Source: JACDHG01 sp963811585 (GTDB lineage: Bacteria > Actinomycetota > Actinomycetes > Propionibacteriales > Nocardioidaceae). Taken from it: DNA of 64,000 bases. A program made the position numbers and the translations under genes. The stretch lies in contig CAWERR010000001.1 of NCBI GenBank assembly GCA_963811585.1, positions 1 to 64,000 on the forward strand, read 5' to 3'. This document shows positions 26,476 to 34,816 of the stretch, piece after piece (position 1 is the first letter of the stretch; each line of letters opens with the position of its first letter). The notes beneath the pieces were generated by a model. The model did not search any database. It had not been told where the DNA came from and saw nothing but the letters and a program-made list of their open reading frames with translations.

Positions 26476-27021
26476 ATGGAGACCACGGACACCTTGACCA
26501 GCCCGGCCCATGCAGGGCTGGCCGACCTCCTGGACGGCATCCGGGCACAGACCCGTCGCGGGCTCGACCCGCGTCGTACGGCGCTAGCAGTCGCCGACGT
26601 CCTGCGCGCCGACCTGCCCGGCGTCGACCTGCTCACCCCGGAGGAGCGTCGCGGCGACGACGACCGCCTGGTCAGCCACCTGCTGCACGCCGAGGCCGGG
26701 TTCTCCGTGAAGGCACTGGTGTGGCGGCCAGGCCAGAAGACCGAGATCCACGACCACATCGCCTGGTGTGCATTCGGTGTGCTCCAGGGCACGGAGTTCG
26801 AGACCCTCTACCGCGACCACGGCGACTACCTCACCGAAATCGGCCGGGTCGCCAACCAGGTCGGCGACGTCAGCGGCTTCGCGCCCCCGGGCGACATCCA
26901 CCGCGTGCACAACACCGGCGACGTCACCGCGATCTCATTGCATGTGTACGGCGCCGACATCAGCGCCGACGGCGTCAGCGTGCGTCGCGAGTACCACCTG
27001 CCGGTCCGCCCCGCCTCGTAA
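26476..27021 (+). CDS. Cysteine dioxygenase-like cupin
   Basis: 181 residues. Non-haem iron cupin that oxidises cysteine to cysteine sulfinate. Iron ligands fit His92 and His94 in EIHDHIAWCAFG plus His142 in GDIHRVHN; Cys98 sits near the position of the known crosslink partner. ATG 26476 gives the family N-terminus; ATG 26449 and GTG 26446 in the same frame are alternatives with no clear ribosome site. Divergent from lysR. Confidence 0.85.
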   Translation: METTDTLTSPAHAGLADLLDGIRAQTRRGLDPRRTALAVADVLRADLPGVDLLTPEERRGDDDRLVSHLLHAEAGFSVKALVWRPGQKTEIHDHIAWCAFGVLQGTEFETLYRDHGDYLTEIGRVANQVGDVSGFAPPGDIHRVHNTGDVTAISLHVYGADISADGVSVRREYHLPVRPAS

Positions 27022-27059
27022 CCCCAGTGAATCAGGTCGAGCAATCAAGATCGCTCGGA

Positions 27060-28028
27060 CTAGGTCGCGTCGTGGTGCTGCGCATAGTGCCGGCGGAGCA
27101 TGTCTTCGCCCCAGTCGTCGCGGCGGTGTCGCCACACTGAGTGGGCGTGGTTGGCCGAGTCCTGCGTGTTGTCGTACTCGATCAGCATCGTCGGACCGAC
27201 AACGCAGTAGTAGTGGCCCTCGCCGTGCTGGCGAGATCCTTCCCAGGCGAACGACACCGCACCCAGACCTTCGTCACAGACCTCCCGCCAGCAGGCCTGC
27301 GCATACGAGCTCGGCGCCCGGTCGAGGTAGCGGCGCACCAGCTGCTCGAGCAGATCTTGAGCAGGCCGCTCCATGTCAGCGTGTCGGAGGCCCGCCGGCA
27401 GCACTGACGGGTCGGCGACCGGGTCGAAGCGGGTCAGGATGTCGTCGGGAGCGACCCCTGAGGTGACGGCAAGGGTGAGACGCTCCGGGTCGAGTGCGTC
27501 GAGCAGGGCACGGGGTAGGTCCTCCTCTGGCCCAAGCAGCCGCTGCCCCGACGGCTGCACCGCCGGCTCCGCGCCGAGGAAGTGCGGGGTGACTGTGAAC
27601 TGCGCCCCCGCGACTGTGACGTGGACAGCGACGTGGTGGCCGTTCATCCGCCACGCCCAGGTGCTGGTGCCGGGGTCCCCGAGAATCCGGAACCAGTACC
27701 GATCCGGCCCGACGTCCTCGACACCAGTGGCCAGTTGGCGCCGGAGTCGCTCGACGGCCATCGCGTCAGAGGCCTCGGCACCACCTGCGCCTTGCGCACA
27801 GTCGAGGAGCTCCAAGGCCAGCTCGCGCTGGTGTTCGTTCATCTCCTCGAGGCTGAGGCCTGGTCTCGTCCCGGGCAGGTAGGTCCAGGTGCGAGCGTCA
27901 CCAGTCGTCATCGGAGCACGAGCCAAGCGGTTCTGCTCTTCGTCCAGCGAAGCCAGCAGGGCTGCCGTGTGGTGCGCCATGGCTTCGGTGAGGTGCGGCC
28001 GCGGCCTTGTGGTGAGGGGTTCAGTCAT
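27060..28028 (-). CDS. DUF3500 family protein
   Basis: 322 residues. Family signature stretches include WTYLPGTRPGLSLEEM, DRYWFRILGDP, WAWRMNGHHVAVHVTVAG, TPHFLGAEPA, CWREVCDEGLGAVSFAWEGS and GHYYCVVGPTMLIEYDNTQ with a final HAHSVWRHRRDDWGED. No enzymatic role is established that I know of. ATG 28028 has GAGGAAG eight bases upstream; an in-frame ATG at 28040 is possible. Single gene, convergent with the cysteine dioxygenase gene. Confidence 0.82.
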   Translation of the reverse strand: MTEPLTTRPRPHLTEAMAHHTAALLASLDEEQNRLARAPMTTGDARTWTYLPGTRPGLSLEEMNEHQRELALELLDCAQGAGGAEASDAMAVERLRRQLATGVEDVGPDRYWFRILGDPGTSTWAWRMNGHHVAVHVTVAGAQFTVTPHFLGAEPAVQPSGQRLLGPEEDLPRALLDALDPERLTLAVTSGVAPDDILTRFDPVADPSVLPAGLRHADMERPAQDLLEQLVRRYLDRAPSSYAQACWREVCDEGLGAVSFAWEGSRQHGEGHYYCVVGPTMLIEYDNTQDSANHAHSVWRHRRDDWGEDMLRRHYAQHHDAT

Positions 28029-28117
28029 CGACTTCCTCATCGCTCGTCGGGTGTGGCAGTGGCGGGTGGTGCGCCGGCGACTGCGAAGTCGATGACGAGC
28101 CTCTCGGGCCTGGGCTG

Positions 28118-28603
28118 TCAGCCCAGTTTCTCGAGCAGTTCGTCAAGCTGCTCATAGCCCTCGACGACTCCGACCTCCATGCCGCTGGCGATGATGGAGT
28201 CTCGCACCTCGAGCGAGTCGACAACCGACAGGCCGGTGAGCCTTGTTCGGCCGTCCCCGAGGTCCTCGAGAATCATCGTCTCAAGGCTTACGCCGTCGGG
28301 GTAACCATCGAACGCCCAGGTCTGCACGATGCGCTCGTTGGGGCGCACCTCATGGAACGACCCGTAGAACTTGACTTCGCCGCCGTCGACGTCGGTGGCG
28401 TAGCGGTAGGAACCGCCGGTGCGGCAGTCGTAGTGGTCGACGCGCATCTTGTGGCTGCGGGGTCCCAACCACTTCTCGAGGAGATCAGCCTCAGTGTGCG
28501 CCCGGAAGACGTTCGCGACGGGCGCGTCGAACTCGCGAGTGATGGTGATGGTCGGCATGGCTGGGTCGGCGACGATCCGGGTTTCCTTGGTCGATGTCGT
28601 CAT
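28118..28603 (-). CDS. SRPBCC (AHSA1-type) domain protein
   Basis: 161 residues, one START/Bet v1-like fold: ITITREFDAPVANVFRAHTEADLLEKWLGPR, GSYRYATDVDGGEVKFYGSFHEVRPNERIVQTW (both shown as landmarks of the family). Ligand unknown. ATG 28603 has AGGAG eight bases upstream and overlaps the stop of the ArsR gene (ATGA). Such ArsR-SRPBCC pairs are common in Actinobacteria and are autoregulated. Confidence 0.9.
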   Translation of the reverse strand: MTTSTKETRIVADPAMPTITITREFDAPVANVFRAHTEADLLEKWLGPRSHKMRVDHYDCRTGGSYRYATDVDGGEVKFYGSFHEVRPNERIVQTWAFDGYPDGVSLETMILEDLGDGRTRLTGLSVVDSLEVRDSIIASGMEVGVVEGYEQLDELLEKLG

Positions 28604-28968
28604 GATGCTGCTCCTGTCTGTTCGGGTGAGGGGTGCTCGGCGGGATGTTCCATCTGTTGAAGGACGGCGTCGAGGCGCCGGTATCGCTCTTCTGCAGTGC
28701 GCTGGTAGCGCTCGATCCACTTGGTCATCAGGTCGAATACCTCCGCTTCGAGGTGGCAAGGTCGGCGCTGGGCTTCGCGCGTCCGGCTGACCAGCCCGGC
28801 GTCCTCGAGCACCTTGAGGTGCTTGGAGATGGCCTGCAGGCTCACGTCGTACGGCGCAGCCAGCTCGTTGACCGATGCGTCACCGACAGCGAGCCGGGAC
28901 ACGATGTCGCGACGGGTGGGGTCGGACAGGGCCGAGAAGACGAGTGAGAGCTGGTCCGCATTCACCAT
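28600..28968 (-). CDS. ArsR family transcriptional repressor
   Basis: 122 residues: winged helix-turn-helix FSALSDPTRRDIVSRLAVGDASVNELAAPYDVSLQAISKHLKVLEDAGLVSR (landmarks in order). No CxC metal site is visible, so it is not a classical arsenic sensor. ATG 28968 is set by GGAGGTGC just upstream; in-frame codons further upstream run through the operator-like repeats. First gene of the pair with the SRPBCC protein. Confidence 0.92.
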   Translation of the reverse strand: MVNADQLSLVFSALSDPTRRDIVSRLAVGDASVNELAAPYDVSLQAISKHLKVLEDAGLVSRTREAQRRPCHLEAEVFDLMTKWIERYQRTAEERYRRLDAVLQQMEHPAEHPSPEQTGAAS

Positions 28969-28983
28969 GCACCTCCGGGTGTT

Positions 28984-28997
28984 CAACCGTTTGATTG
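28984..28997. promoter_or_regulatory. Putative ArsR operator, copy 1
   Basis: CAACCGTTTGATTG, 16 bp upstream of the arsR start; also reads as TTCAA-N8-TTGAA one base either side. Confidence 0.5.
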
Positions 28998-29028
28998 AAT
29001 AACCGTAGAACGGGTCGCACGTCCTTGT

Positions 29029-29042
29029 CAACCCTTTGGTTT
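29029..29042. promoter_or_regulatory. Putative ArsR operator, copy 2
   Basis: CAACCCTTTGGTTT, 45 bp from copy 1 in the same orientation. Confidence 0.45.
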
Positions 29043-29155
29043 ATTACGCTTAGACTCGGAACGGTTCGAGGCAGGATCCCGCCATCCGTAAGTCGGTCGT
29101 TCTGGCAGGCCAGGGCGGGGGTGGCGTGCCTCACCATCTCTCGGAGCCCAGGCTC

Positions 29156-29169
29156 CAACCGTTTGGTTG
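29156..29169. promoter_or_regulatory. Putative ArsR operator, copy 3
   Basis: CAACCGTTTGGTTG, the most symmetric copy (CAACC / GGTTG arms), 75 bp before the GNAT gene start. Confidence 0.5.
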
Positions 29170-29243
29170 TGGGGGCTCATTCATTCGGTTGGTCTTTGTA
29201 TCGAGGCCATCCGAATCACCACACAACGTGACACTATCCAGTC

Positions 29244-29948
29244 ATGAGCAAGGGTGGCAGCACTTCAGCCACCGCCCTGATGCGGCAGCCGCACCGAGCT
29301 GCCGCAGAGGGCACGCTTCTCGAGAGGGTTCCGCAGATGACCTTGATGGTGACACCGCCGGAAAGGCCGAGCTTGTCACCTATCCCCCTGGGCAAGGTGA
29401 GAATGCGCTCGTCCGTCGCCGAGGACTCGGGCTTCCTGTTGGAGCTCTACGCCTCCGCGTCGCAGGATGAGCTCGACACCATCGGCTGGAACCTCGCGTC
29501 GCAGCGGACGTTCGTCATCATGCAGGCCCAGACCCGCGAGTGGGACCTGCTGCGCCGCCACCCCCACTTGGACCGACTCACCATTTGTGTTGACGACGTA
29601 CCGGTCGGCCGCATGCTCGTCGACATCAGCGAAACCGTGGTCCACCTTGTCGACGTCTGCCTGCTTCCGGCCTGGCGTGGACGTGGGATCGGGACCCGGC
29701 TCGTTCAGGACATGCTCGAAGAGGCTGTGATTGCGCAACTCCCCGTGAAGGTGCGCGTCCCCAAGGACTCCCGCGTCGCGGCCGCGTGCGAACGCGTCAA
29801 CTTCACCGACCCGCTGGACTGTGGAACTGAGTGGCTGCTCACGTGGACACCTCCGGACACGGACTCGTTCGAGACCGTCCAGCCGGGAGCCCGACGTGGT
29901 AACCGCATCGCTCCCCCGTCGCCCGTCTACGACACCCTGAGCTACTGA
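29244..29948 (+). CDS. GNAT family N-acetyltransferase
   Basis: About 234 residues. Acetyl-CoA-binding motif LPAWRGRGIGTRLVQDMLEEA in the second half; core begins near residue 52 (RMRSSVAEDSGFLLELYASASQDEL). The first 50 residues are basic and low in structure; an in-frame ATG at 29337 with AGAGGG before it may be the true start. Substrate unknown. It faces the ArsR pair across the region with three operator-like repeats. Confidence 0.8.
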   Translation: MSKGGSTSATALMRQPHRAAAEGTLLERVPQMTLMVTPPERPSLSPIPLGKVRMRSSVAEDSGFLLELYASASQDELDTIGWNLASQRTFVIMQAQTREWDLLRRHPHLDRLTICVDDVPVGRMLVDISETVVHLVDVCLLPAWRGRGIGTRLVQDMLEEAVIAQLPVKVRVPKDSRVAAACERVNFTDPLDCGTEWLLTWTPPDTDSFETVQPGARRGNRIAPPSPVYDTLSY

Positions 29949-29977
29949 GATCCCGCTCAGCCGAGCCATGCCTCGTC

Positions 29978-29996
29978 GGTCGAGCTTGTCGAGACC
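29978..29996. repeat. Dispersed 19-bp palindromic repeat (REP-like)
   Basis: GGTCGAGCTTGTCGAGACC, exact consensus copy between two convergent GNAT genes. Confidence 0.8.
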
Positions 29997-30033
29997 TTCG
30001 TACGTCGCTCCACCCGTAGGCGTGAGAGTCCGG

Positions 30034-30534
30034 TCAGCTGGCTGAGAGCGCCTTGCCGAGGTGGGCAGAGCCCTCGACGGCGGCGTAGTGGCCGAAGGAG
30101 GGGATGTGGACGTACCCCGTGGCGCGATAGAGCCCGATCGCCTCGGTCTGGATATGCCCTGTCTCGAGCACCATGGAGTCAGCCCCGGCAAGCTGTGCGG
30201 TCTGCTCCAATGTCTTCAGCAATGTTCTGGCGTACCCGCGGCCGCGGTGGTCCGGATGCACGTACATCCGGCGGATCTCGGCCGGGCGTCTGCCCGGCCA
30301 GCCGACGATCGGCTCATGGAACCGCCATCCGCCCATGCACACGGCCACTTCCGCTGCGTATCCCACGAAGAACACGCCGTGCGGTGGGGCGAACTCGTCG
30401 CTATCCATCGGCGAAGTGTCCGGGCCGCCGTAGATCTGGTGGTAGTAGGTCTGCGCCAGCGCGGTGAGGCTCAGGGCGTCCGGGTGCGAGTAGGCGGTCT
30501 CCCGCACCACCAGCGCGTCATTCGATGCATGCAC
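30034..30534 (-). CDS. GNAT family N-acetyltransferase
   Basis: About 166 residues. GNAT core: VVRETAYSHPDALSLTALAQTYYHQI, VAVCMGGWRFHE, AEIRRMYVHPDHRGRGYARTLLKTLE (acetyl-CoA site R-G-x-G-Y-A) and LETGHIQTEAIGLYRATGYVHI. GTG 30534 gives the family-like N-terminus; the frame is open upstream to an ATG at 30613-30615 that lies inside a tandem duplication, which would add 27 residues. The amine or amino acid acceptor is unknown. Confidence 0.82.
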   Translation of the reverse strand: MHASNDALVVRETAYSHPDALSLTALAQTYYHQIYGGPDTSPMDSDEFAPPHGVFFVGYAAEVAVCMGGWRFHEPIVGWPGRRPAEIRRMYVHPDHRGRGYARTLLKTLEQTAQLAGADSMVLETGHIQTEAIGLYRATGYVHIPSFGHYAAVEGSAHLGKALSAS

Positions 30535-30598
30535 GAGGCGAGCGTAGGTGGCGCGGCGACAGCTGACGAACTCAGGTCGTAGTGCCCCGGGTCGGTCC

Positions 30599-30632
30599 TT
30601 GCCTAGTTGGAACACTTGCCTAGTTGGAACAC
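30599..30632. repeat. Perfect 17-bp tandem duplication
   Basis: TTGCCTAGTTGGAACAC occurs twice without spacer (30599-30615 and 30616-30632). Each copy contains, on the minus strand, the last codons and TAG stop of the M23 peptidase gene, so the duplication left a spare C-terminus and stop codon. Confidence 0.9.
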
Positions 30633-31543
30633 CCTGACGTCGGCAGGGACGTAGGCGAGGGTGGCGTCACTCCGTCGTACAGCGCCAAGGCAAAGGACTG
30701 CGGACACCGCAGCAGGTTGTCCGACAGGGTCCGGATCTGGAAGTGCAGATGGTTGCCGGTCGAGCTGCCCGTTGTGCCGACGTAGCCGAGGGTCTGTCCA
30801 GCGCTCACGCTGATCGTCCCGCTGAACGCGCGGCTCGAGAAGTGACAGTAGGAGTAGCGGACGTTGTTGGCGACGAGAACCGCGCCGATCCCGCAGCTGG
30901 AGTCGTTGACCGCCGTCGCGGTGCCGGAGGTGACGGCGTATGACGGGGTCCCAGCAGCGGCAGGCAAGTCGAGCGCTGGGTAGTCGTGGTGTGGGTCGTC
31001 GTACTCCGACCGGGCGACAGCAGACTGCGGCAGCATCAGCCGCCACTCGCCCGTCCCACTCCCCGCTGAGGCGCCGGCGAGGTAACGCCAGGTCGTCGGG
31101 CCGACGACGCCGTCGGATGTGAGGCCCTCGCGGCTCTGGAAGGACCGGGTGGCCGAGGCTGTCCCGGATCCGAACTGACCGTCGACGGCGAGACCGTAGC
31201 CGTACTTGTTGAGCAGCACCTGCGCGGCCCTGACGGCACTGCCGGTCGAGCCGGACTGAACGGTGCTGATGAGGGCAGTCCAAGTGTTGCTGCCCACGAT
31301 GCCGTCGGCGGTGAGACCCTGGCTGGACTGGAAGTTGCGGACGTTGGTCTCAGTGCCGCTCCCGAACGCTCCATCCGCTGTGGTTGTGTGGCCGCGCGAT
31401 GTGAGCAGGTGCTGGACCGCGCTCACGTTGGCACCGGTGTTACCGGTGCGCACGATGGGCCAGGCGTAGTCGGCGTGGGTTTGGGGTGGCGCCAACACGG
31501 CGACGATGAGGGCGACAAGAGTCGCCAGGACTAGCCTCTTCAT
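30620..31543 (-). CDS. Secreted peptidoglycan-binding M23 peptidase
   Basis: 307 residues: signal peptide (1-24, ending THA-DY), two peptidoglycan-binding_1 domains (about 33-93 and 97-156; GAFGSGTETNVRNFQSSQGL and GQFGSGTASATRSFQSREGL), then an M23 endopeptidase domain with the metal-site elements HHDYPALD (His186, Asp192), YSYCHFSS and the HLH pair at 265-267 (GNHLHFQI). It should cut wall cross-links outside the cell. AAGGAG precedes ATG 31543. The gene end lies in a 17-bp duplication. Confidence 0.92.
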   Translation of the reverse strand: MKRLVLATLVALIVAVLAPPQTHADYAWPIVRTGNTGANVSAVQHLLTSRGHTTTADGAFGSGTETNVRNFQSSQGLTADGIVGSNTWTALISTVQSGSTGSAVRAAQVLLNKYGYGLAVDGQFGSGTASATRSFQSREGLTSDGVVGPTTWRYLAGASAGSGTGEWRLMLPQSAVARSEYDDPHHDYPALDLPAAAGTPSYAVTSGTATAVNDSSCGIGAVLVANNVRYSYCHFSSRAFSGTISVSAGQTLGYVGTTGSSTGNHLHFQIRTLSDNLLRCPQSFALALYDGVTPPSPTSLPTSGCSN

Positions 31544-31643
31544 GGGTGCTCCTTCTCAGGCATGAAAGTGGTGGCTGACGCCAGCCCGGCCGAACTTAGC
31601 CGTGATTGCCCAGAATCGCTAGGGCGGTCGCGCGCTCTACGGC

Positions 31644-31662
31644 GGTCGACCTTGTCGAGACC
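31644..31662. repeat. Dispersed 19-bp palindromic repeat (REP-like)
   Basis: GGTCGACCTTGTCGAGACC, one mismatch to consensus, in the divergent gap between the M23 and M28 peptidase genes; followed by a CTCGATCAGCGG extension also seen at 50884-50895. Confidence 0.75.
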
Positions 31663-31784
31663 CTCGATCAGCGGACCCCGACTCGATCAGCGGGAGGTCC
31701 ACCCGGCTTGACTGTGACTGGCGTCACTGGAAATGTGAGCGGTTGCTCGCCGGACCTCTGTGCACCCCAGAAGGAGCCCCAGTC

Positions 31785-33329
31785 GTGAAATCCCCGCGCG
31801 GCCGCGCCGCGGCAGTCGCCGCCATGGCCATCTCAGCATTGCTCGTCTCGTCCAACACCGTCGCCCCCGCAGACGCACGACCCGATTCCCACGGTGGCGA
31901 CCGTGACTCAAGCACGCTGAGGCATGCCGTCAAGATCGACGCCATCGAGCGGCACCTCAAGGAGTTCCAGAAGATCGCTAATCGACATGGCAACCGTGCC
32001 GCTGGCACCGACGGCTACCTGGCCAGCGCGCAGTACGTCGAACGCGAGCTACGCAAGGCGGGCTACAAGCCGACCCGCCAGTACTTCGACTTCGTGTATG
32101 AGGAGGTGGAGACAGAAACCCTGGCGGAGGTGTCACCGAACCCCCGCGACATCGACACCCGTGCGATGAGCTACACCCCCAACACACCAGCCGGTGGGCT
32201 GACGGGAACGCTCGTCGCTCCGACGAATGCCCTGGGCTGCACCGCAGCTGACTGGGCCGGTGTCGACGTGACTGGCAAGATCGCGCTCGTCAGCAGGGGC
32301 ACCTGCCCGTTCTCCGACAAGTCGAAAGCCGCCGGTGCCGCCGGCGCGATCGCGATCGTGATGTACAACAACGCACCTGGCGAACTGTCGGGCACGCTCG
32401 GCTCCGTCGATCCCGCTCACATCCCGTCAGCCGGTGTCACCCAGGCCGATGGTGAAACGCTGCTGGGGGAGATGGCGAGCGGCCCTGTCACGGTGACGGT
32501 GGAGCTCCAGGCCTTCACCGAGACGCGGCAGACGTTCAACGTCATCGCCGAGAAGCGCGACAGCTCGCATCACGGCCGGCAAGGCCGGTCGGAGGACGTC
32601 GTCATGCTGGGCGCCCACCTCGACGGAGTCGTCGAAGGGCCTGGCATCAACGACAACGGCACAGGCAGCTCCACCCTGCTCGAGGTCGCCAAGCAGCTGA
32701 AGAAGATCGGCCGTTTCGACAACACGGTTCGGTTCGCGTGGTGGGGCGCCGAAGAGTCAGGGCTGGTGGGATCGACTCACTACGTCAACGACCTCGTCGC
32801 GAACGACCCAGAGGCGCTCGACAAGATCGCGACGTACCTCAACTTCGACATGATCGGGTCGCCGAACTACATCATCGGCGTGTATGACGCCGACGCCTCC
32901 AGCTACCCACCCACCGCACCGGTGCCGCCTGGGTCGATCGAGACCGAGCAGATGTTCCGCGACTACTTCACTTCGGTCGACCAGGACGTCGTGGACTACC
33001 AGTTCTCAGGTCGCTCCGACTACCAGGCGTTCATCAACAACGGTGTCGCGGCCGGCGGGTTGTCGACTGGAAGCAACGGTCCCAAGTCCGTCTACGAGCA
33101 GTCGCTGTTCGGTGGCACGGCAGGTATCAGCTACGACCCGAACTACCACTCGGCCGGCGACGACATCTCCAACGTGAGCCTGACGGCACTCAACATCCAG
33201 GCGGACGGTGTCGCCCACGCCACCGCCGTCCTCGCCAACAGCACGGCCTCCGTCGAGCCAGACGACTCACCGACGGCGTCATACCGTCACACGGCGACCA
33301 GGCTGCCCGAGGGCGTGTCGCGCCGCTGA
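31785..33329 (+). CDS. Secreted M28 family aminopeptidase with PA domain
   Basis: 514 residues: signal peptide (about 1-34), N-terminal part of the peptidase, inserted PA domain (CTAADWAGVDVTGKIALVSRGTCPFSDKSKAAGAAGA as landmark), then the di-zinc M28 core: AHLDGVVEGPGINDNGTGSS (His, Asp ligands), WWGAEESGLVGS (catalytic Glu pair), NFDMIGS (Asp) and YHSAGDDI (His). All ligand motifs are intact. GTG 31785 has AAGGAG eight bases upstream. It resembles Streptomyces-type extracellular aminopeptidases that release N-terminal residues from peptides. Confidence 0.93.
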   Translation: MKSPRGRAAAVAAMAISALLVSSNTVAPADARPDSHGGDRDSSTLRHAVKIDAIERHLKEFQKIANRHGNRAAGTDGYLASAQYVERELRKAGYKPTRQYFDFVYEEVETETLAEVSPNPRDIDTRAMSYTPNTPAGGLTGTLVAPTNALGCTAADWAGVDVTGKIALVSRGTCPFSDKSKAAGAAGAIAIVMYNNAPGELSGTLGSVDPAHIPSAGVTQADGETLLGEMASGPVTVTVELQAFTETRQTFNVIAEKRDSSHHGRQGRSEDVVMLGAHLDGVVEGPGINDNGTGSSTLLEVAKQLKKIGRFDNTVRFAWWGAEESGLVGSTHYVNDLVANDPEALDKIATYLNFDMIGSPNYIIGVYDADASSYPPTAPVPPGSIETEQMFRDYFTSVDQDVVDYQFSGRSDYQAFINNGVAAGGLSTGSNGPKSVYEQSLFGGTAGISYDPNYHSAGDDISNVSLTALNIQADGVAHATAVLANSTASVEPDDSPTASYRHTATRLPEGVSRR

Positions 33330-33550
33330 GACTGGGCTCCAACACCGGGCTCTCACACTCGGCTCCCCCGGGTGGGTGGGAGAGGCCGCCGTTGCCAGGC
33401 TCGAGGCGTTCAGCGCATGAAGGCGTCTTCGAGACGTGGCAGCGGCGGCCGCTGGGCTCAACACCACTCGTTGGTTTCTCCCGGTTCCGACATTCCTCCC
33501 ATTGAGGTGGTCAGTCAAGACCTTCGGGTGATTTGTGCTCCACCCAGCCG

Positions 33551-34816
33551 CTAGCTGAGCCAGGTGGGGCGCAGCGGGAAGCTGGCGTTCCCGTCAGCCG
33601 AGGGCTTGACCGCGAGGACCTGGTGCAGCTGCACCTCGTTGATCTCGAAACCGAGCCTCGACCCGGCCATGTAGAGACCCCACACGCGAGCCCTGGCCTC
33701 GCTGACCTCGGCGACGCAGGCCTCCCAGTTCTTGACGAGGTTGTCGCACCACTTCTCGAGTGTCAGCGCATAGTGCTCCCGCAGGTTTTCCTCGTGCCGC
33801 ACCTCGAAGCCGACATCCTGTGCCGCGGAGATGATCCGTCCCGAGCCGGTCAGCTCACCGTCGGGGAACACATAACGGTCGATGAACGCGCCACTGGTGA
33901 CGCGAGAGTCGTTGGTGGGCCTCGTGATGCAGTGGTTGAGCAACCGGCCACCGTCGCGCAGCTTGCGGTTGAGGAACGAGAAGTACGTCGAGTAGTTCTG
34001 GACCCCCACGTGCTCGAGCAGCCCAATGGAGCTGACCGCGTCGTAGTTGCTGCCCGGGGCGTCACGGTAGTCGCCGTGGATGATCTCGGCACGGTCGCTG
34101 AGTCCGTCATGCTGGACCGCCAGCGCTCCCCACTTAGCCTGCTCGGCACTGAGCGTGATGCCGACGGCCGTCACGCCATAGTTCTGGACGGCGTGCCGGA
34201 CCATGCCGCCCCAGCCACACCCGACGTCGAGCAGCCGCATGCCAGGCTCGAGACCGAGCTTGCGCGCCACCAGGTCGAACTTCTCCGCCTGGGCCTCTTC
34301 GAGGCTTGCCTCGGCGTGCGGGAACACCGCACACGTGTATGCCATCGACGGGCCGAGCACCAGCTCGTAGAACGCGTTCGAGACGTCGTAGTGATGCTGG
34401 ATCGAGCCTGCATCGCGTGATCGAGAGTGCCGCAGGCCCTCGGCGACTCGCCGCCACCGGGGCTGGGCTTCTTGCGGGGGTGGCTCGGGCGGAACCAGCC
34501 GCCGCCAGCCCATCTCCCGGACCAGCGCGGCCAGCTCGGCAGGCGTTGGTCGCCGGAACCGCCAATCGCCCATCAGGCGAAGTGCCAGATAGGGATCGCC
34601 GGGGTGGGTGCCGTCGAGGTCGAGGTCACCGGAGACATACGCCCGGGCCATCCCCAGGTCGCCCGGCGCGGTAGCGAGGTAGCGAAGCCCGCGCTCGTTC
34701 TTGAGGCGCATCGTCACAGGGCTGTCGGGAGGGCCGAAGCCGCTTCCGTCATACGCCTCGAACCGCACCGGCGGCTCCCCATCGGTCAGCCGTGCCACCA
34801 TCTGGGCCATCGTCAT
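33551..34816 (-). CDS. tmsB: CFA-synthase-like SAM methyltransferase, 10-methyl fatty acid pathway (TmsB/BfaB)
   Basis: 421 residues. SAM-dependent methyltransferase of the cyclopropane-fatty-acid synthase family with the binding loop LLDVGCGWGGM, IQHHYDVSNAFYELVLG, MAYTCAVFP, SSIGLLEHVG and FIDRYVFPDGEL. It overlaps by four bases (ATGA) the gene for an FAD-binding oxidoreductase of the TmsA/BfaA type. That pair makes 10-methyl fatty acids (such as 10-methylstearate, tuberculostearate) from oleoyl chains of phospholipid: TmsB adds the methylene group, TmsA reduces it. The third gene often present (tmsC) is not seen here. Confidence 0.85.
   Translation of the reverse strand: MTMAQMVARLTDGEPPVRFEAYDGSGFGPPDSPVTMRLKNERGLRYLATAPGDLGMARAYVSGDLDLDGTHPGDPYLALRLMGDWRFRRPTPAELAALVREMGWRRLVPPEPPPQEAQPRWRRVAEGLRHSRSRDAGSIQHHYDVSNAFYELVLGPSMAYTCAVFPHAEASLEEAQAEKFDLVARKLGLEPGMRLLDVGCGWGGMVRHAVQNYGVTAVGITLSAEQAKWGALAVQHDGLSDRAEIIHGDYRDAPGSNYDAVSSIGLLEHVGVQNYSTYFSFLNRKLRDGGRLLNHCITRPTNDSRVTSGAFIDRYVFPDGELTGSGRIISAAQDVGFEVRHEENLREHYALTLEKWCDNLVKNWEACVAEVSEARARVWGLYMAGSRLGFEINEVQLHQVLAVKPSADGNASFPLRPTWLS

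Noticed and set aside
28600..28968. Arsenic resistance repressor
   Set aside because: No metal-binding cysteines and no ars genes nearby; the partner is an SRPBCC protein.
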